A stretch of DNA of 64,000 nt from positions 136,870,979 to 136,934,978 of the forward strand of contig NC_057809.1 in the NCBI RefSeq assembly GCF_018294505.1, read 5' to 3'. This DNA is from Triticum aestivum (taxonomy: Eukaryota > Streptophyta > Magnoliopsida > Poales > Poaceae). Positions 49,201 to 61,306 of the stretch are shown here, piece by piece (within the stretch, counting starts at the first letter, position 1; each line of letters opens with the position of its first letter). A program made the translations under genes and the position numbers. Under the pieces are notes generated by a model that had not been told where the DNA came from, searched no databases, and worked only from the letters and a program-made list of their open reading frames with translations.

Positions 49201-51714
49201 TCTCTCTCACACGCCGGATGTGGCCACTGATTGGAGCTCCGTGTTGGGTAGCCTGGCTATTATAGCACACATTTTGTCAAGAAGAAGGGGGGTCATGAGA
49301 AGGCAAGAAGAAGAGAATCACATGCAAGACGGAAGAACGCATTTTGTCAAAAGAATGATTGTCCTTTTCTTTCCATCGTCGTGTTTTGTTCTTGCAGGTA
49401 CTACTAAGAAGTCGTTGCACCACCAAACCAGTAAGCAAGCAGTCATGACATCACTGATAGACAACGAAAGAAGAACCAGACAAGAACACCTAAGGGCAAC
49501 TTCAACGCAGTCCATCAAAATAGGCATCATCAAATATTTGGACGTGTTCACGGAAAGAAACAAGGGTGGCCTCCGTTTAATTGGAGTCAAAAAATGTTCA
49601 CTTTCAGGTTTTTTTTCTATATCCGGGCTACTCAAAACTAATATAAAAAATAAAATAGCACAATTCTTAAGCAACTGTAAGATAAATATTCCAATGCAAC
49701 AATAATTCATTCAAATAACGATATTACAATTAAAACATAAAGTTTTAGTTCAAGTCTGAATTCAACTTAGTCAGACACATGTTTTACTTGTCCTTATAGT
49801 AAGCATGCACGTGCAACACACGTTTAACCATGCAAAAAATTTAATGGGATTTTAAGTGTTGGGTTCATAGTTCAACCATGAGCAAGGGTTATGTGGGTGT
49901 CCGGTTTGGCAAAGTAGTCTTTTAAAAACAAGGTTTGGCAAAGTAGGGAAATGATATTTCCGTGTCTTGTATAACCATCGTGAAAAACAAGAAACCAATC
50001 AAAAAAAGACTTAATAGGTATTTCATTACTCAGAATCCTCATAACATAGCCACATCGAAATCAATAGATTACATCAACCATAGAGTTATGAATTCACATT
50101 TCCTATGGTACATTTTCATAGAATTTACATATATGCATGAATCAAAGGTCAACAAAAACAGAGGTGCGGCATCTAAAAAACACAAATGCTCATCATCTTC
50201 GCAGCGGGGAATGTGAATGGTAAAAAAACAAAGCACCATTCAGTTATTAGATTTTTTTAACAGTGGGGAATGGTACCTATTCATTCAGAAGAATATGACA
50301 CTACAATTTATTACCATGATTGATCACCTCAACTTCTTGTTTCAACCTCCCTGCTGTACTGATGATGTTCCTTGTACTTGCCATGCGACTGCTCAATGCT
50401 TCTAAAATCCCAACACAATGAAGAGAATGAAACCCAAAGCTATGGACAAAATGACCTAAAGAACAAATTTGTACGGTACTGCTTAAAACAATAAAATTTA
50501 TGAGGTTAGTTTTTAGAAAACATTTTGAGATAGAGCATAATTGTCTCAACCTTGCTCATATGTTTTAATCAGTATAGAGTATGTACCTGAAACAGATTGC
50601 CTTTGACCACATCGTTTTTCTTCATCGATGTGCTTCTCTTTAGATGAAAGCCTGTGGACAAAACAACACCCAGATTTGAGAAGCATGGAGGCTACTTTCT
50701 GCAGAAAACACAAAGGGGCAATCTTATTATCACTGATTCTACATGGACTATTGTGGGTTTGCATCCATCTAAAATAACCAATAAAAAAGCTTTTGCAGCT
50801 TAGTACAATAAGAAAAAACTTGAGGGCAAGGCCACGAGCTGGAAGATGACATTCGCCGGAGGCAATAGACAGCTCCAAGCTGACCGCTTGCACTCCTCAG
50901 ATGAACTACACATTAGAAGCATTTTTAGATAACAAAAGAATACACCCCTTGTGGTTCTCTAGGAACTTGGAACGACAACTTACTAATACCAGTTCAGTAG
51001 CTACAATCAATTTATTCTCTTGAAACATCCTCCCCTATGGTTGGCTCATGCTACCCAGCCCTATTTTTAGAAAATGGTGCTAAGTTCTGTAATAAGGTAC
51101 CATATTTGGAACAGGTTTAGGTAAACAACTCTAGAGATTTATTTTTCTGCAGGGAAACAACTAACCTCTTTAAGAAGTAACCATGTCTTCCTTTCCTCCT
51201 TGAAGTCCTAGAACTGCAGCCCCCAGTTTGCCCATTGCAAGAGGAGCAGCAGCAGCAGCGCCATCGTCTCCAGGACTTTTTTTAGAAACTCGTCTCTAGC
51301 ATAATCTACAGTTTCACTCCTACCCACACATAGGCTGACATGCTCAACACACGTTAGTCTTGCTAATCTACAGTTTCAGCCAAACAAGCCTTGAACCATT
51401 TTTCCGGACATTCGAAGAAAGCTCTCATATTTCCACAAATGAATCACAATCATCAAAGGAGCAGGTAAATAAGTAAACCCATGCAATTTACAAAAATCAT
51501 AATTAATCTTGGTTTGGCGCATCCTTTGCAGATTCCGTAGGCCTAAAAATATCGTTCTCAGTCAATAATCTGAATAGTTGACTGCAAGACCTGCACTAGA
51601 CACATGACAGGTCTGATGAGCACTGCAAATTTCAAGAGGTTTCTATAATAATTATGGAAGTGTTGAGAAGTGCCTAGTACACATAATGAATAGATTCCCG
51701 AAGAACCATGGCTC
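48385..51714. other. Intergenic region downstream of RPC2
   Basis: RPC2 3' untranslated region and then AT-rich sequence. No protein gene is supported; frames of up to 161 residues (49220-49705) lack motifs. Contains one microsatellite (49165-49208). Confidence 0.5.
49165..49208. repeat. CT microsatellite
   Basis: About 44 bases of CT repeat with two C-rich interruptions, next to TACTCCCTCTGTCCCA, which resembles a lone Stowaway end. Confidence 0.9.
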
Positions 51715-53490
51715 TGTTGGAAATATGCCCTAGAGGCAATAATAAAATGGTTATTATTATATTTACTTGTTCATGATAATCGTTTATTATCCATGCTAGA
51801 ATTGTATTGATAGGAAACTCAGATACATGTGTGGATACATAGACAACACCATGTCCCTAGTAAGCCTCTAGTTGACTAGCTCGTTGATCAATAGATGGTT
51901 ACGGTTTCCTGACCATGGACATTGGATGTCATTGATAACGGGATCACATCATTAGGAGAATGATGTGATGGACAAGACCCAATCCTAAGCCTAGCACAAG
52001 ATCGTGTAGTTCGCATGCTAAAGCTTTTCTAATGTCAAGTATCATTTCCTTAGACCATGAGATTGTGCAACTCCCGGATACCGTAGGAGTGCTTTGGGTG
52101 TGCCAAACGTCACAACATAACTGGGTGGCTATAAAGGTGCACTACGGGTATCTCCGAAAGTGTCTGTTGGGTTGGCACGAATCGAGACTGGGATTTGTCA
52201 CTCCGTGTGACGGAGAGGTATCTCTGGGCCCACTCTGTAGGACATCATCATAATGTGCACAATGTGATCAAGGAGTTGATCACGGGATGAAGTGTTACGG
52301 AACGAGTAAAGAGACTTGCCGGTAACGAGATTGAACAAGGTATCGGGATACCGACGATCGAATCTCGGGCAAGTATCGTACCGATAGACAAAGGGAATTG
52401 TATACGGGATTGATTAAGTCCTTGACATCGTGATTCATCCGATGAGATCATCGTGGAGCATGTGGGAGCCAACATGGGTATCCAGATCCCGCTGTTGGTT
52501 ATTGACCGGAGAGTCATCTCGGTTATGTCTGCATGTCTCCCGAACCCGTAGGGTCTACACACTTAAGGTTCGCTGACGCTAGGGTTATAAGGAATAGATA
52601 TACGTGGTTACCGAATGTTGTTCAGAGTCCCGGATGAGATCCCGAACGTCACGAGGAGTTCCGGAATGGTCCGGAGGTAAAGATTTATATATGGAAAGTC
52701 CTGTTTTGGTCACCGGAAAAGTTTCGGGTTTTATCGGTAACGTACCGGGACCACCGGGAGGGTCCCGGGGGTCCACCAAGTGGGGCCACCAGCCCCGGAG
52801 GGCTGCATGGGCCAAGTGTGGGAGGGGACCGGCCCCAGGTGGGCTGGTGCGCCCCCCCACCAAGGCCCAAGGCGCAAGGAAGAGGGGAAGGGGGCAAACC
52901 CTAGGGCAGATGGGCCCTAAGGCCCACCCTGGTGCGCCTTCCCCTCTCCCCTCCCCTTGGCCGCCCCTAGATGGGATCTAGGGGGCTGCCGCCACCCCTA
53001 GGGAGGGAACCCTAGGTGGGGGCGCAGCCCCTCCCCTTCCCCTATATATACTTGAGGTTTGGGCTGCCCAACACACACGAGTTCCTCTCCTTCTTGGCGC
53101 AGCCCTACCCCTCTCCCTCCTCGTCTCTTGCGATGCTTGGCGAAGCCCTGCTGGAGTACCACGCTCCTCCACCACCACCACGCCGTTGTGCTGCTGCTGG
53201 ATGGAGTCTTCCTCAACCTCTCCCTCTCTCCTTGCTGGATCAAGGCATGGGAGACGTCACCGGGCTGTACATGTGTTGAACACGGAGGTGCCGTCCGTTT
53301 GGCACTAGGATCATCAGTGATTTGGATCACAACGAGTACGACTCCTTCAACCCCGTTCTCTTGAACGCTTCCGCTTAGCGATCTACAAGGGTATGTAGAT
53401 GCACTCTCCTTCCCCTCGTTGCTGGTTTCTCCATAGATAGATTTTGGTGACACGTAGGAAAATTTTGAATTTCTGCTACGTTCCCCAACA
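51715..53490 (+). mobile_element. Solo LTR, Angela/WIS type
   Basis: 1776 bases from TGTTGGAAATATGCCCTAGA to TACGTTCCCCAACA, the full extent of an Angela/WIS-type LTR. It is on the plus strand with no internal domain on either side. Flanks are GGCTC (51710-51714) and GACTC (53491-53495), a target duplication with one mismatch. It contains a TATA box, CCCTATATATAC, at about 53040-53051. It most likely formed by LTR-LTR recombination. It is a different subfamily from the LTRs at 3591-14136. Confidence 0.88.
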
Positions 53491-55761
53491 GACTCCAACA
53501 GTGCATGCCAACGCATATAATTCATTGATTGGCTTCCAATGGATAAACATATTTTCTGCCTATAATGCATAATATGTGGATCCTGTAATGAGAATTTTGT
53601 CAAGTACTTGCAGGAAATGGAGAAAAGGGCTGCTGACCTTATATGGATGTAGTATAACACACTGATGGATGATCAAACGTATAACCATCTCCAAAGCCAA
53701 AGAATCTCATCTCCAGGCTGCAGCCGATCCAGAGATTAGTCAAACTGCAGATATTAACAGTTTTTCATACACGCATAGTCATAAATTCAGTTTTGATTGC
53801 CTAATCTTGGAGCAGTTAACTGTTGGATGCAAGTTATCTTAAAGATAAGTTCAGAAAAGGCAATTAGAACATGTTTTTCTTTTTAATCAGGAAAGAAAAG
53901 GCTGGGATCACAAATTGGTAAATGGAAGAACCTCCATTGGACACTCTACAAATCATTGTCAGACTTAGCAGATCAAAATTAGAGATGCTGAATATGACTT
54001 GAACTGGTCGATGCTTGCATGTATGTTGTTAGCTATCAAATCTTCATCAGAGAATAAAATCCTCTACCTTGTAGTCACAACTTGATGGTTTTTTTTAGAT
54101 TTCTGTTGTGGCGACCTGCCAACAAATCATTCGGTACAAACATGTGATATTTTTACTGGAAATTCATTCTCAGTACAAATCACCAAGCAACACAAAAACA
54201 ATAGCAGCTGCTGCCATGTTTCAAGGAGCGGTTGATTGCATAGTGAATCTCATGGTACAGAAAAAGTGAGTTGTTGATTGCCTAGTGAATCTCATGGTAC
54301 AATAAAAGTTATTTCTTAAAATGGACAACTTCCTCCTTCACTATCACAAATTACATTCGAAGACCGAGCACAATATGGAGACATGTTTCAAAAACATAAT
54401 AAGGAAACCAAAAACTATGGTGACATGTTTCAGAAACATAACAAGGAAAACCTGTGGGTATTCATGCCTAGAAGCATTGATACTTGTCTGCAAGCTGGCT
54501 CTATTTTGTGCCGCGGAGCCACAATAAGCTTGTTCATGGAGGGAAACTGAATGAGCTATTGGATTCTATTCTATATACATACGTTCACCTGCAAATTTGC
54601 TAGGGGGTCTAAAAATAGTAACCTTGAACTAAGTAGACCAAGCTAAGCACATAGACTTAATTTACTGAAGCAACACACGGGGTAATAGGAAACGAGATGT
54701 CTAACTATTGTGACATTCATACCATTGTATTCACAGATGTTGTTTGATGTGCAAAGGAATGTGCCTGCATGTTCTACCTTCGATTTTTCTTACCTTATTT
54801 CTGAAACTTGTGGGTCTTCTTTATCAGAAGTTTAGAACCTTGTCTGCGTGGTTATAAACATCTTATTTCTGAAACCTGCGGCTCTTCTTTATGAGGACCT
54901 TTTTTGCATAGTTATAAAAGGTTAAAAACATATGAAAAGATTAGTAACTTGAACAGGAGCTCTAGAATTTATAGATAGACAAAATAGAAAAGAAAGAATG
55001 AGACGGGAATGCTATTACGAACACATGCTATATATGTGAAAATTAATAAGCTCTATTTTAGAAACACCACTCCTGACTGGAGCTTAAAACAAGATAGTAG
55101 AAGCATGAGCCTCCAGTGCTTCTGAATTTTCTTTAAACTCTACGTCTAAGATTCCTAGTTTACTGTGATTGTCACTTTGCCAGATATACACACACTGACT
55201 TGTCAAATAATAGAACAGTATATCCAACATCACCATGACAATTAAGGTGCGGCTCCACATTTTTTGTTGACAAAAATAAAAAAAGCAATGAAACTTAAAA
55301 GGCAGCATGGACACAATCAAGCATACCAGCCCACTTCCGACTACACCAGACACAACCAGCTGCGCCGATCTCCATCTAGCATAGAGCTAGACTAATAAAC
55401 ACTAAATAGACATGACGACACAATGGCATGGCCAACTAAAAGAGAAATCTGGGGAACCATATGACGAACTCCGCCGATGTGACACAAAGTCATTGATGAT
55501 AGTAAAGCAAAAGACCAAATCTAACACAGCCGCACACCTAAACACAAATTGACACCTCAAACCGCCTGGTGAAGCTAGAACTACCATGCTTTATATTCAG
55601 TCATAAAAAATGCTTTTGTACTAAGCGGTGAAAATTTTCTAATTTCCAGAACTGATGGGTTCGGAGCATATTACCCGGATGAGGAAATTGCAAGAACAAA
55701 AATATGGAAATAACACATGAAAGGTTGACAAATGAAAAATATGGATCCTTGCCTTAATGCA
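53491..55761. other. Unassigned intergenic sequence
   Basis: AT-rich, no supported gene. A short exon-like minus-strand frame at 55084-55150 (ENSEALEAHASTILF) has no recognised match. Confidence 0.4.
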
Positions 55762-56166
55762 TCACAAGTTCAAATCCTTGGCACTCAACTCGGCAAGTAA
55801 ATTCGGAATCCCCACATCGAGCCATTGGACCTGCATTTACAATTTCTTCTTCAGAATATAGTAAACTCTGATGTGTTCTTTCATAGCTGAAATAGAACAG
55901 CAAAAGCTAATTCTTCCAGCAAGGGAGATAGTAGATAAATTATAATATACTATCATGAAGACTACATGCAAAATATAAGGTAAATAATGTTCAGTTTTAG
56001 AGTAAAAATGTGATCAGCCGAAAGAATATCCTAATTTCACATGTGAGAATTAACCAGTTAAATTTGTACATCAAATAATATCATGGCTGGGAGCGTGGGA
56101 ACAATGATAACCTGAATAGCACCCCGACGGCCATGACCCAGCTGGCAACAATTCATCCAGACATGA
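55762..56166 (-). pseudogene. Possible two-exon coding remnant
   Basis: On the minus strand, exon 56166-56112 (acceptor TTTTAG, donor CAG-GTTATC) and exon 55830-55762 (acceptor ATGCAG) join in frame. The reading is CCQLGHGRRGAIQ then VQWLDVGIPNLLAEL, ending with TGA at 55762-55764. Its first in-frame ATG gives only 37 residues. Good splice sites and an uninterrupted joined reading are suggestive, but I do not recognise the family. It could be a non-coding transcript or a gene remnant whose promoter is the GC-rich tract to the right. Confidence 0.3.
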
Positions 56167-56350
56167 CTAAAATACAGAAATGACAATCACAAATTAGCAA
56201 ACACATCAAGCAAACCTACATTGAGAATTAAATAACAGTACATCCTATAAGAAAGACCTACGAAAAGGACGAACACCACAATGATCCACACCAAACCCAT
56301 CCAATCAGCAATAAAAGCACCTAATCTAAACCCCAATGGTCCGCATGAAC

Positions 56351-56545
56351 GGCAACACGTGAAGATACACATAGAAGCATCCACCACTACGGCCTCTACC
56401 CTTTAATCCCCACATCCTACTGACCGGCCCAATCGAGCAAACTGTCAGCGTCAACGGCGACACGTGAAGATACACATAGAAGTATCCACCACTACGACCC
56501 CTACTTTAATCCCCACATCCAACCGACCGGCACAATCTAGCAAAT
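56351..56545. repeat. Tandem duplication, about 92-base units, 105-base period
   Basis: 56351-56442 and 56456-56545 share GGC(A/G)ACACGTGAAGATACA and then CATCCACCACTACG and ATCCCCACATCC with few differences. Each copy contains CACGTG, the G-box core. Confidence 0.85.
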
Positions 56546-56675
56546 AACACCAGAACACAAAGAAAGGAGGAATGAAGGCCCGAGAAAAAAGAACGCACCA
56601 GAGTAGCTGTCCACCCCAGCGAGTCAGCGATGCAGTTACGGATCAACAATTAACAGAAAGTACGAACTTTCACGG

Positions 56676-56960
56676 TTCGCCCGGGCGGCGCGTGGACGGG
56701 CGGGGGCGGCCCGGGCGGCACGTGGACGGGGCAGGGGCGGACCAGGCGGCGTGCCGGCGGCCCGGGCGGCTCGGCTGGGCGCGGCGGCCCGTGGACGGGG
56801 AGGAGAGGGGCTGGACCAGGCGGCGCGTGGACGGGGTGGCCGAGCGCCTGGAGAGTGGGCGCGGCGGTCCGGCGGCGTGCAGACGGAGGCAGCGGTGGCT
56901 GCCGGGGAGGATGTGGAGGAAGAGGTCGGGCGGTGGGCAAAACTGCCCGAGGGCGTGGTC
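56676..56960. repeat. GC-rich degenerate repeat tract
   Basis: GTGGACGGG recurs at 56692, 56722, 56791 and 56827 within GGCGGC-rich sequence, over 80% G+C by eye. It could be a CpG-rich promoter or leader for a leftward transcript. Open frames across it on both strands follow from the lack of A/T stops and are not called. Confidence 0.7.
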
Positions 56961-57530
56961 GCGGGAGGGCTCGTTTATTTTTTTAACGGGACATGTTGTT
57001 TACGAGGATTGTAAGCCAATGGCATTGGTGGGTAATTAAAGTATAAAACATGTTTGATGTTTTGGAGTAATGTAGGCCTTCAGATTGCAGATTTGGATGG
57101 ATAGGATGACTTGTTCTCCGCCCTCCCTTTCTTTTATAGGGGTAGTAGATGAAACGTTTAAAGATGCTCAACCAGATCATTATGGAGCTGATCATGAGTT
57201 TCTCAATGCCGAATTTGATGATGAATTTGGATAAAATTCGCAAATGTCACCAGATTCTGCTCTAGAAGCCGGTAGGATCACCCACATTTTGAAAATTCAG
57301 ATCATGGCGAACTCCATGACCCTCATCCTCCACAATCATGTTGTGTATGATCACACAACCTGTCATCACCTCCCATAATGTCTCTGGATCCCGTAGTTTA
57401 GCAGGTCCGTCAGCAACTATAAAGTGGGCTTGGAGCACTCCATATGCCTCTCCACATCCTTTCTACCAGATTGTTGTTGTTTTTTCATAAAGTGACAATT
57501 TTTTGTTACCCCTTGGTTGAGTATTTAACC

Positions 57531-57632
57531 AAAAACTACCACATTTGCCGGATACGTGACGAAAAACTACCACTCTATGATTTTGTGCGAAAAACTACCA
57601 AATTTTTCCTAAACCGTGGCAAAAAACTACCA
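57531..57632. repeat. MULE terminal region with four AAAAACTACCA motifs
   Basis: The motif occurs at 57531, 57562, 57590 and 57622, spaced 28-32 bases. Repeated short motifs are common in MULE termini and may be transposase binding sites. This is inference from position. A GC-rich leader with CTCGCTC repeats follows, up to the GRF gene. Confidence 0.6.
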
Positions 57633-57937
57633 ACTCGCGAAAACGCTCGCTTCGCCCGCGCTAACCCCGTTTCTGACCGGTTGGGCCCGCGAACAGTTGC
57701 CACGCGGGCTAACAGGCGGTCGGCGCGCGTTGACGGCCGTTAACGGCCCTTCCGCTGTCGGGACGTCGGCTGTCAGTCGGCCAATAAGTGAGAGCGAGCG
57801 AGCTCAGCCACTCGCTCATTCTCTTCCTCCTCGCTCGCTCTCACTCATCCTCATCCTCTCCCCTCTCCCTGGTGCTGTGAGCTAGGTTAGCCTATCGCTG
57901 TCGCCGTCGCGGCCATTGCTGCCGGTAGAAGTTGAGG

Positions 57938-59320
57938 ATGCCATCCTGGAATGACGAGGAGAGCTCGGACGAGGACATCAACATGGTTTCAATGGATCCT
58001 CAGCTCTTTGTAAGTGCATAATGGTGGAACAGAGTTAGGGTTAGGGTTAGTTCATCCAAGTTGGAGATTCCAAGTTGCTTTTGGTTTGATTCGGAGTTTC
58101 TTTTGCAGGAAACCCCTGACACTGTGGTGGAACCATTTTTCTGTGGTTCTTACACTGAATCTGAGCTGACGTGCATGATGCACCATCAGAGGCCGAAGAA
58201 GATGGTGGCTTTTGAAGGTGCTTTGACTGGGAGGCGATTCCTGGGTTGTCCTGTGCAGCAGGTATTAAATCTTGAACGCTAACTTGTTTTGCTGGTGGAG
58301 ATGTGTGATGTGTTTTGCTGCTGGAGATGTGTGGTGCAGCATGTGGTGCAGAGATGTGTGATGTATAGAGATGTGTGCTGTAGTTTAGAACTGAAACTTG
58401 AAAGTGCCATACATATGGAAGCTATATGTGAAAGTAGATCTTTAGTTAACTGAATTCAATACATGACTGAACCTGAGAACACCTACATGCAGAGATCTTT
58501 AGTGTACTGTGAGCTGAATGTATTAGTTAGGTGTTTACTGAATATAGCTGTTAACTGAAAAAGAACAGAGTTAAATGAATTTATATTTACTGCTTAATAT
58601 AGTTGTTAACTGAATTTATCTATAATGCCAAGTCAGGTGTTGTGTGCTTACTATGAAAGAATTATGTTTGCATAATTCAGAGAGCATATTGATGTAGGTG
58701 TGAACTTTGGTTATATGTACTTAGTTTGTTAGTGATTTGTGCTTAATTATAAATAATTGCTTCTGTAGGATGTAGGTGTGAACTGTGGGGTTGTGGAGTG
58801 GGTGGATGGTCCTTGGCCAGAGATTCTACAAAGGTGCCTAACAAGGATTTGGGACATGTACCATGAGCAGAACTTGGGGAGGGTGAAGGACAAACAAGCC
58901 CATGAGAAAGAGGTGGCCAAGCTACAGAAGGAAATTGATTTCCTGTCAAACAACTACAGCCAGTTGGTGGAAGATGTATCCAAGCTTTTTGACTATCAAG
59001 ATGGCAAGATGTCTCATGACATGGACTATACCAGTCAGGCAATCAATGATCTAAATGCAAAGAAGAAACAACTTGAGGATCAAGCAAAGATTGAGATAAG
59101 TATGGAAAAGATGAAGCTTGCCAAGGAGCAAAGGTGCATTCTTCAAAGCCAAGCAGATATCATTCAGAACATGAGGAAGGCCATGAAGGAAGTGGAGGGG
59201 GACAGGGACCTACTTAAGCAAGAGAAGAAGAAGCTGGAGTATCTGATTGCTGATCTTGTCAATGTTGGGCATGCCAGCAAAGATAAGCTGGAGAGGATCA
59301 AGGCAATTATGAATGAGTGA
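57938..59320 (+). CDS. GRF-type zinc finger / coiled-coil protein carried by MULE
   Basis: Three exons, 57938-58009, 58109-58261 and 58769-59320, all GT-AG, all phase 0, giving 258 residues. Residues 36-91 resemble the plant GRF zinc finger: C46, a basic patch, LTGRRFLGCP with C71, C81, then EWVDGPW. GRF fingers bind nucleic acid. Residues about 105-255 are a long heptad-rich coiled coil (KQAHEKEVAKLQKEI, MEKMKLAKEQR). ATG 57938 is the first of the frame, after a pyrimidine-rich leader. The frame is intact. Similar small GRF proteins are numerous in grass genomes; a role in transposition is unproven. Confidence 0.8.
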
Positions 59321-59727
59321 AGTGCTTGGTGTGTGGGTTAAGTAATTAGTAGGCCTATATATATAGCTGGCCTTGGAATGTCATGCATGTTAGGTGTATA
59401 TTTTGGGAAAGTTTCATGTGCTTTCAGAATGGTATGAGGGAGGAAGGTACTGTTATGGTTTAAGAACTAGCTGGTTTTATCTATGATGTAATGACTATTA
59501 TGTTAAGACCTACTATGCTAAGTGAGTACTCATGCTAAGTTAAGTAAGTAAGAATGTTTTATCTATGATGAGGTTGCTTTACTCTGCATATATCATGTGT
59601 GCATATATCATATATAGCAAGTAGCTTAGATAGTCTGACAAATAACTTAACATGTGTAGCAAGTAGCAAGTAGCAAGTAACATATATAGATAGTCTGACA
59701 TAGATAGATAGTACTGACATTCATAGT

Positions 59728-59826
59728 CTGACATAGAAAGCAACTAGTAGTAGATAGTGTCTGACATAGAAAGCAACTAGTAGTAGATAGTGCCTGACAT
59801 AGATAGCAACTATTAGTAGATATTGC
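59728..59826. repeat. 33-base tandem repeat, three copies
   Basis: Units at 59728, 59761 and 59794 begin CTGACATAGA; the first two differ only in the last base, the third at five or so positions. Downstream of the GRF gene inside the MULE. Confidence 0.85.
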
Positions 59827-59921
59827 CTGACGAAACTGAACCTAGGAACTTACTAAACTTACGAAAGTTCAGAACTGACGAAACTGAATTTTTTTGCACT
59901 GAAGTAACTGAAGGCAGCACT

Positions 59922-60668
59922 TCACTCCTCCTTCTTCAGCATCTTTAGGCGCTGGGAGCGGCGCACTGCAGTCACGGCCGCCCTCTTCTTCTTGCCCGGC
60001 GCCGGCTCCACCACATCTTCCTCGCCGCCATCTTGTTCTTGCTTCACCACGACGCCATCTGGGAGATCGACCTCCGGCAGCGCATCCACGTGGATTGGGA
60101 GGTTCCTGTCCCCCTCCACGGCGTCGAGGACGGGAGCCAGCAGCTGCACTTCAGGCTCGTCGTCAGAGAGGACGACGACCTCATCCACCTCGTCGTCAGA
60201 TTCGTTAGACTCCTCCTCCTCATCATATTCACTGGACTCGTCGTCAGAGAACTCGTCGTCTGAAGACTCGCCGTCAGAGTCATTAGAAGGCCCAAGGACC
60301 CATGGATTGCGCCTCTCCCAGTAGGCGTTGTTGATTGGGGCTGGGAGCGTGAGGACGGCGTCGGTGACGTGGTCCGCGGCGGGTGGCGGCATGGTGGATG
60401 AGCGGTACATCCACCATCGGGCGTGCTGCCTGGGGTCGGGGGAGCGCTGCACCTCGCGCATCGCCCACAGCAGAAGGGACGACGGCGGGATGGTGCGGCC
60501 GACAGGGAAGGTGCGCTGCTTTTCAGCAGCTGTCATCACCTTCACGAGGCCGCGGGCGTGGTTCCTCATCATTGCCAGACCGGGGAACCAGCGCGCGATC
60601 TCCCTGTACTGCACGCGCATCTCCTGGTTGTTGTCGGCGGGAGCTTCGATGGCCAGCTGCCAGTCCAT
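59922..60668 (-). CDS. Acidic protein of unknown function, within MULE
   Basis: Single exon, 248 residues, intact. Residues 1-125 look folded (ARWFPGLAMMRNHARG, SLLLWAMREVQ, QHARWWMYRS). Residues 128-171 are a Ser/Asp/Glu tract ending VVVLSDDE, which fits a SUMO-interacting motif. Residues 226-248 are basic (KKKRAAV..RRSQRLK), like a nuclear localisation signal. It is tail-to-tail with the GRF gene and on the same strand as the transposase, whose 3' end is 640 bases upstream. I do not recognise the family. GC content is far above its surroundings, so it may be a captured host gene. Confidence 0.65.
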   Translation of the reverse strand: MDWQLAIEAPADNNQEMRVQYREIARWFPGLAMMRNHARGLVKVMTAAEKQRTFPVGRTIPPSSLLLWAMREVQRSPDPRQHARWWMYRSSTMPPPAADHVTDAVLTLPAPINNAYWERRNPWVLGPSNDSDGESSDDEFSDDESSEYDEEEESNESDDEVDEVVVLSDDEPEVQLLAPVLDAVEGDRNLPIHVDALPEVDLPDGVVVKQEQDGGEEDVVEPAPGKKKRAAVTAVRRSQRLKMLKKEE

Positions 60669-60921
60669 GGCGATGGCGGTGGTGGTGGTTGTCGGCGGTG
60701 ATTTCGACAGGAGAGAGGGGGAAGCGGAGTGGGCGGTGCAAGCGGTGAGTGGGCGAGTGAGCAGAGAGCATGGTGGGTGGACACGTAATAAAGTCGTAGA
60801 ATCTAAAACGGCTGGGTTTACTCAACGCACGCTCACCACGATGGCGGCTGCAACGCATGCTGAATAGACAACGTGGTGGCCAACATATAATAAGTTTGGC
60901 CGATGCTAGTCAAACAAATCA

Positions 60922-61001
60922 CTAGCACTAGCCCATTGGTATTGAACGCATGGTTACAACCAACTGGTCCTGGGTTCGAGCCCCAGGCTAGACATTTTTT
61001 T
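60922..61001 (+). other. tRNA-like Pol III-type unit (A box, B box, T7)
   Basis: TAGCCCATTGG (60929-60939) fits an A box; GGTTCGAGCCC (60973-60983) is a perfect B box. CTGGG/CCCAG around the TTCGAGC loop makes a proper T stem. CTAGC (60922-60926) can pair with GCTAG (60987-60991). A T7 run at 60995-61001 would end Pol III transcription. No good D or anticodon stem forms, so it is a tRNA relic or SINE head rather than a working tRNA. A second partial A-box-like copy (CCCATTGGTATTG) lies near 61157. Confidence 0.5.
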
Positions 61002-61306
61002 GTGCATATTTTTTTCTAAAATGAATTTGGCAGTCACTTCTGAACTGTAGAAACGGCAAAGTAAAACAAAAAAACAAATTAAAACAATTAAAACATGCAC
61101 CTAAACTGCACAAATGGCAAAGTAAAACAAATAAAACAAAACATTAGCACTTAACCCATTGGTATTGGGCACAAATAAGTAGCAACCATACATTCAACAT
61201 TGCACACAAGTTCACATGTCTGAATTTAAGCAGTCTAGTAGCAGAGCACAAACTTAGTACCATACAATCAAACTAAGTAGCAGAACACAAACTTAGTAAC
61301 AGAGTT

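Noticed and set aside
49220..49705. 161-residue open frame
   Set aside because: No motif, low-complexity start beside the CT repeat, and AT-rich tail; overlapped by an equal frame on the other strand.
56572..57039. 155-residue frame through the GC-rich repeat
   Set aside because: It follows the repeat period and an overlapping frame exists on the other strand.
58030..58050. Interstitial telomere repeat (GTTAGG three times) in GRF intron 1
   Set aside because: Too short, and not the plant TTTAGGG unit.
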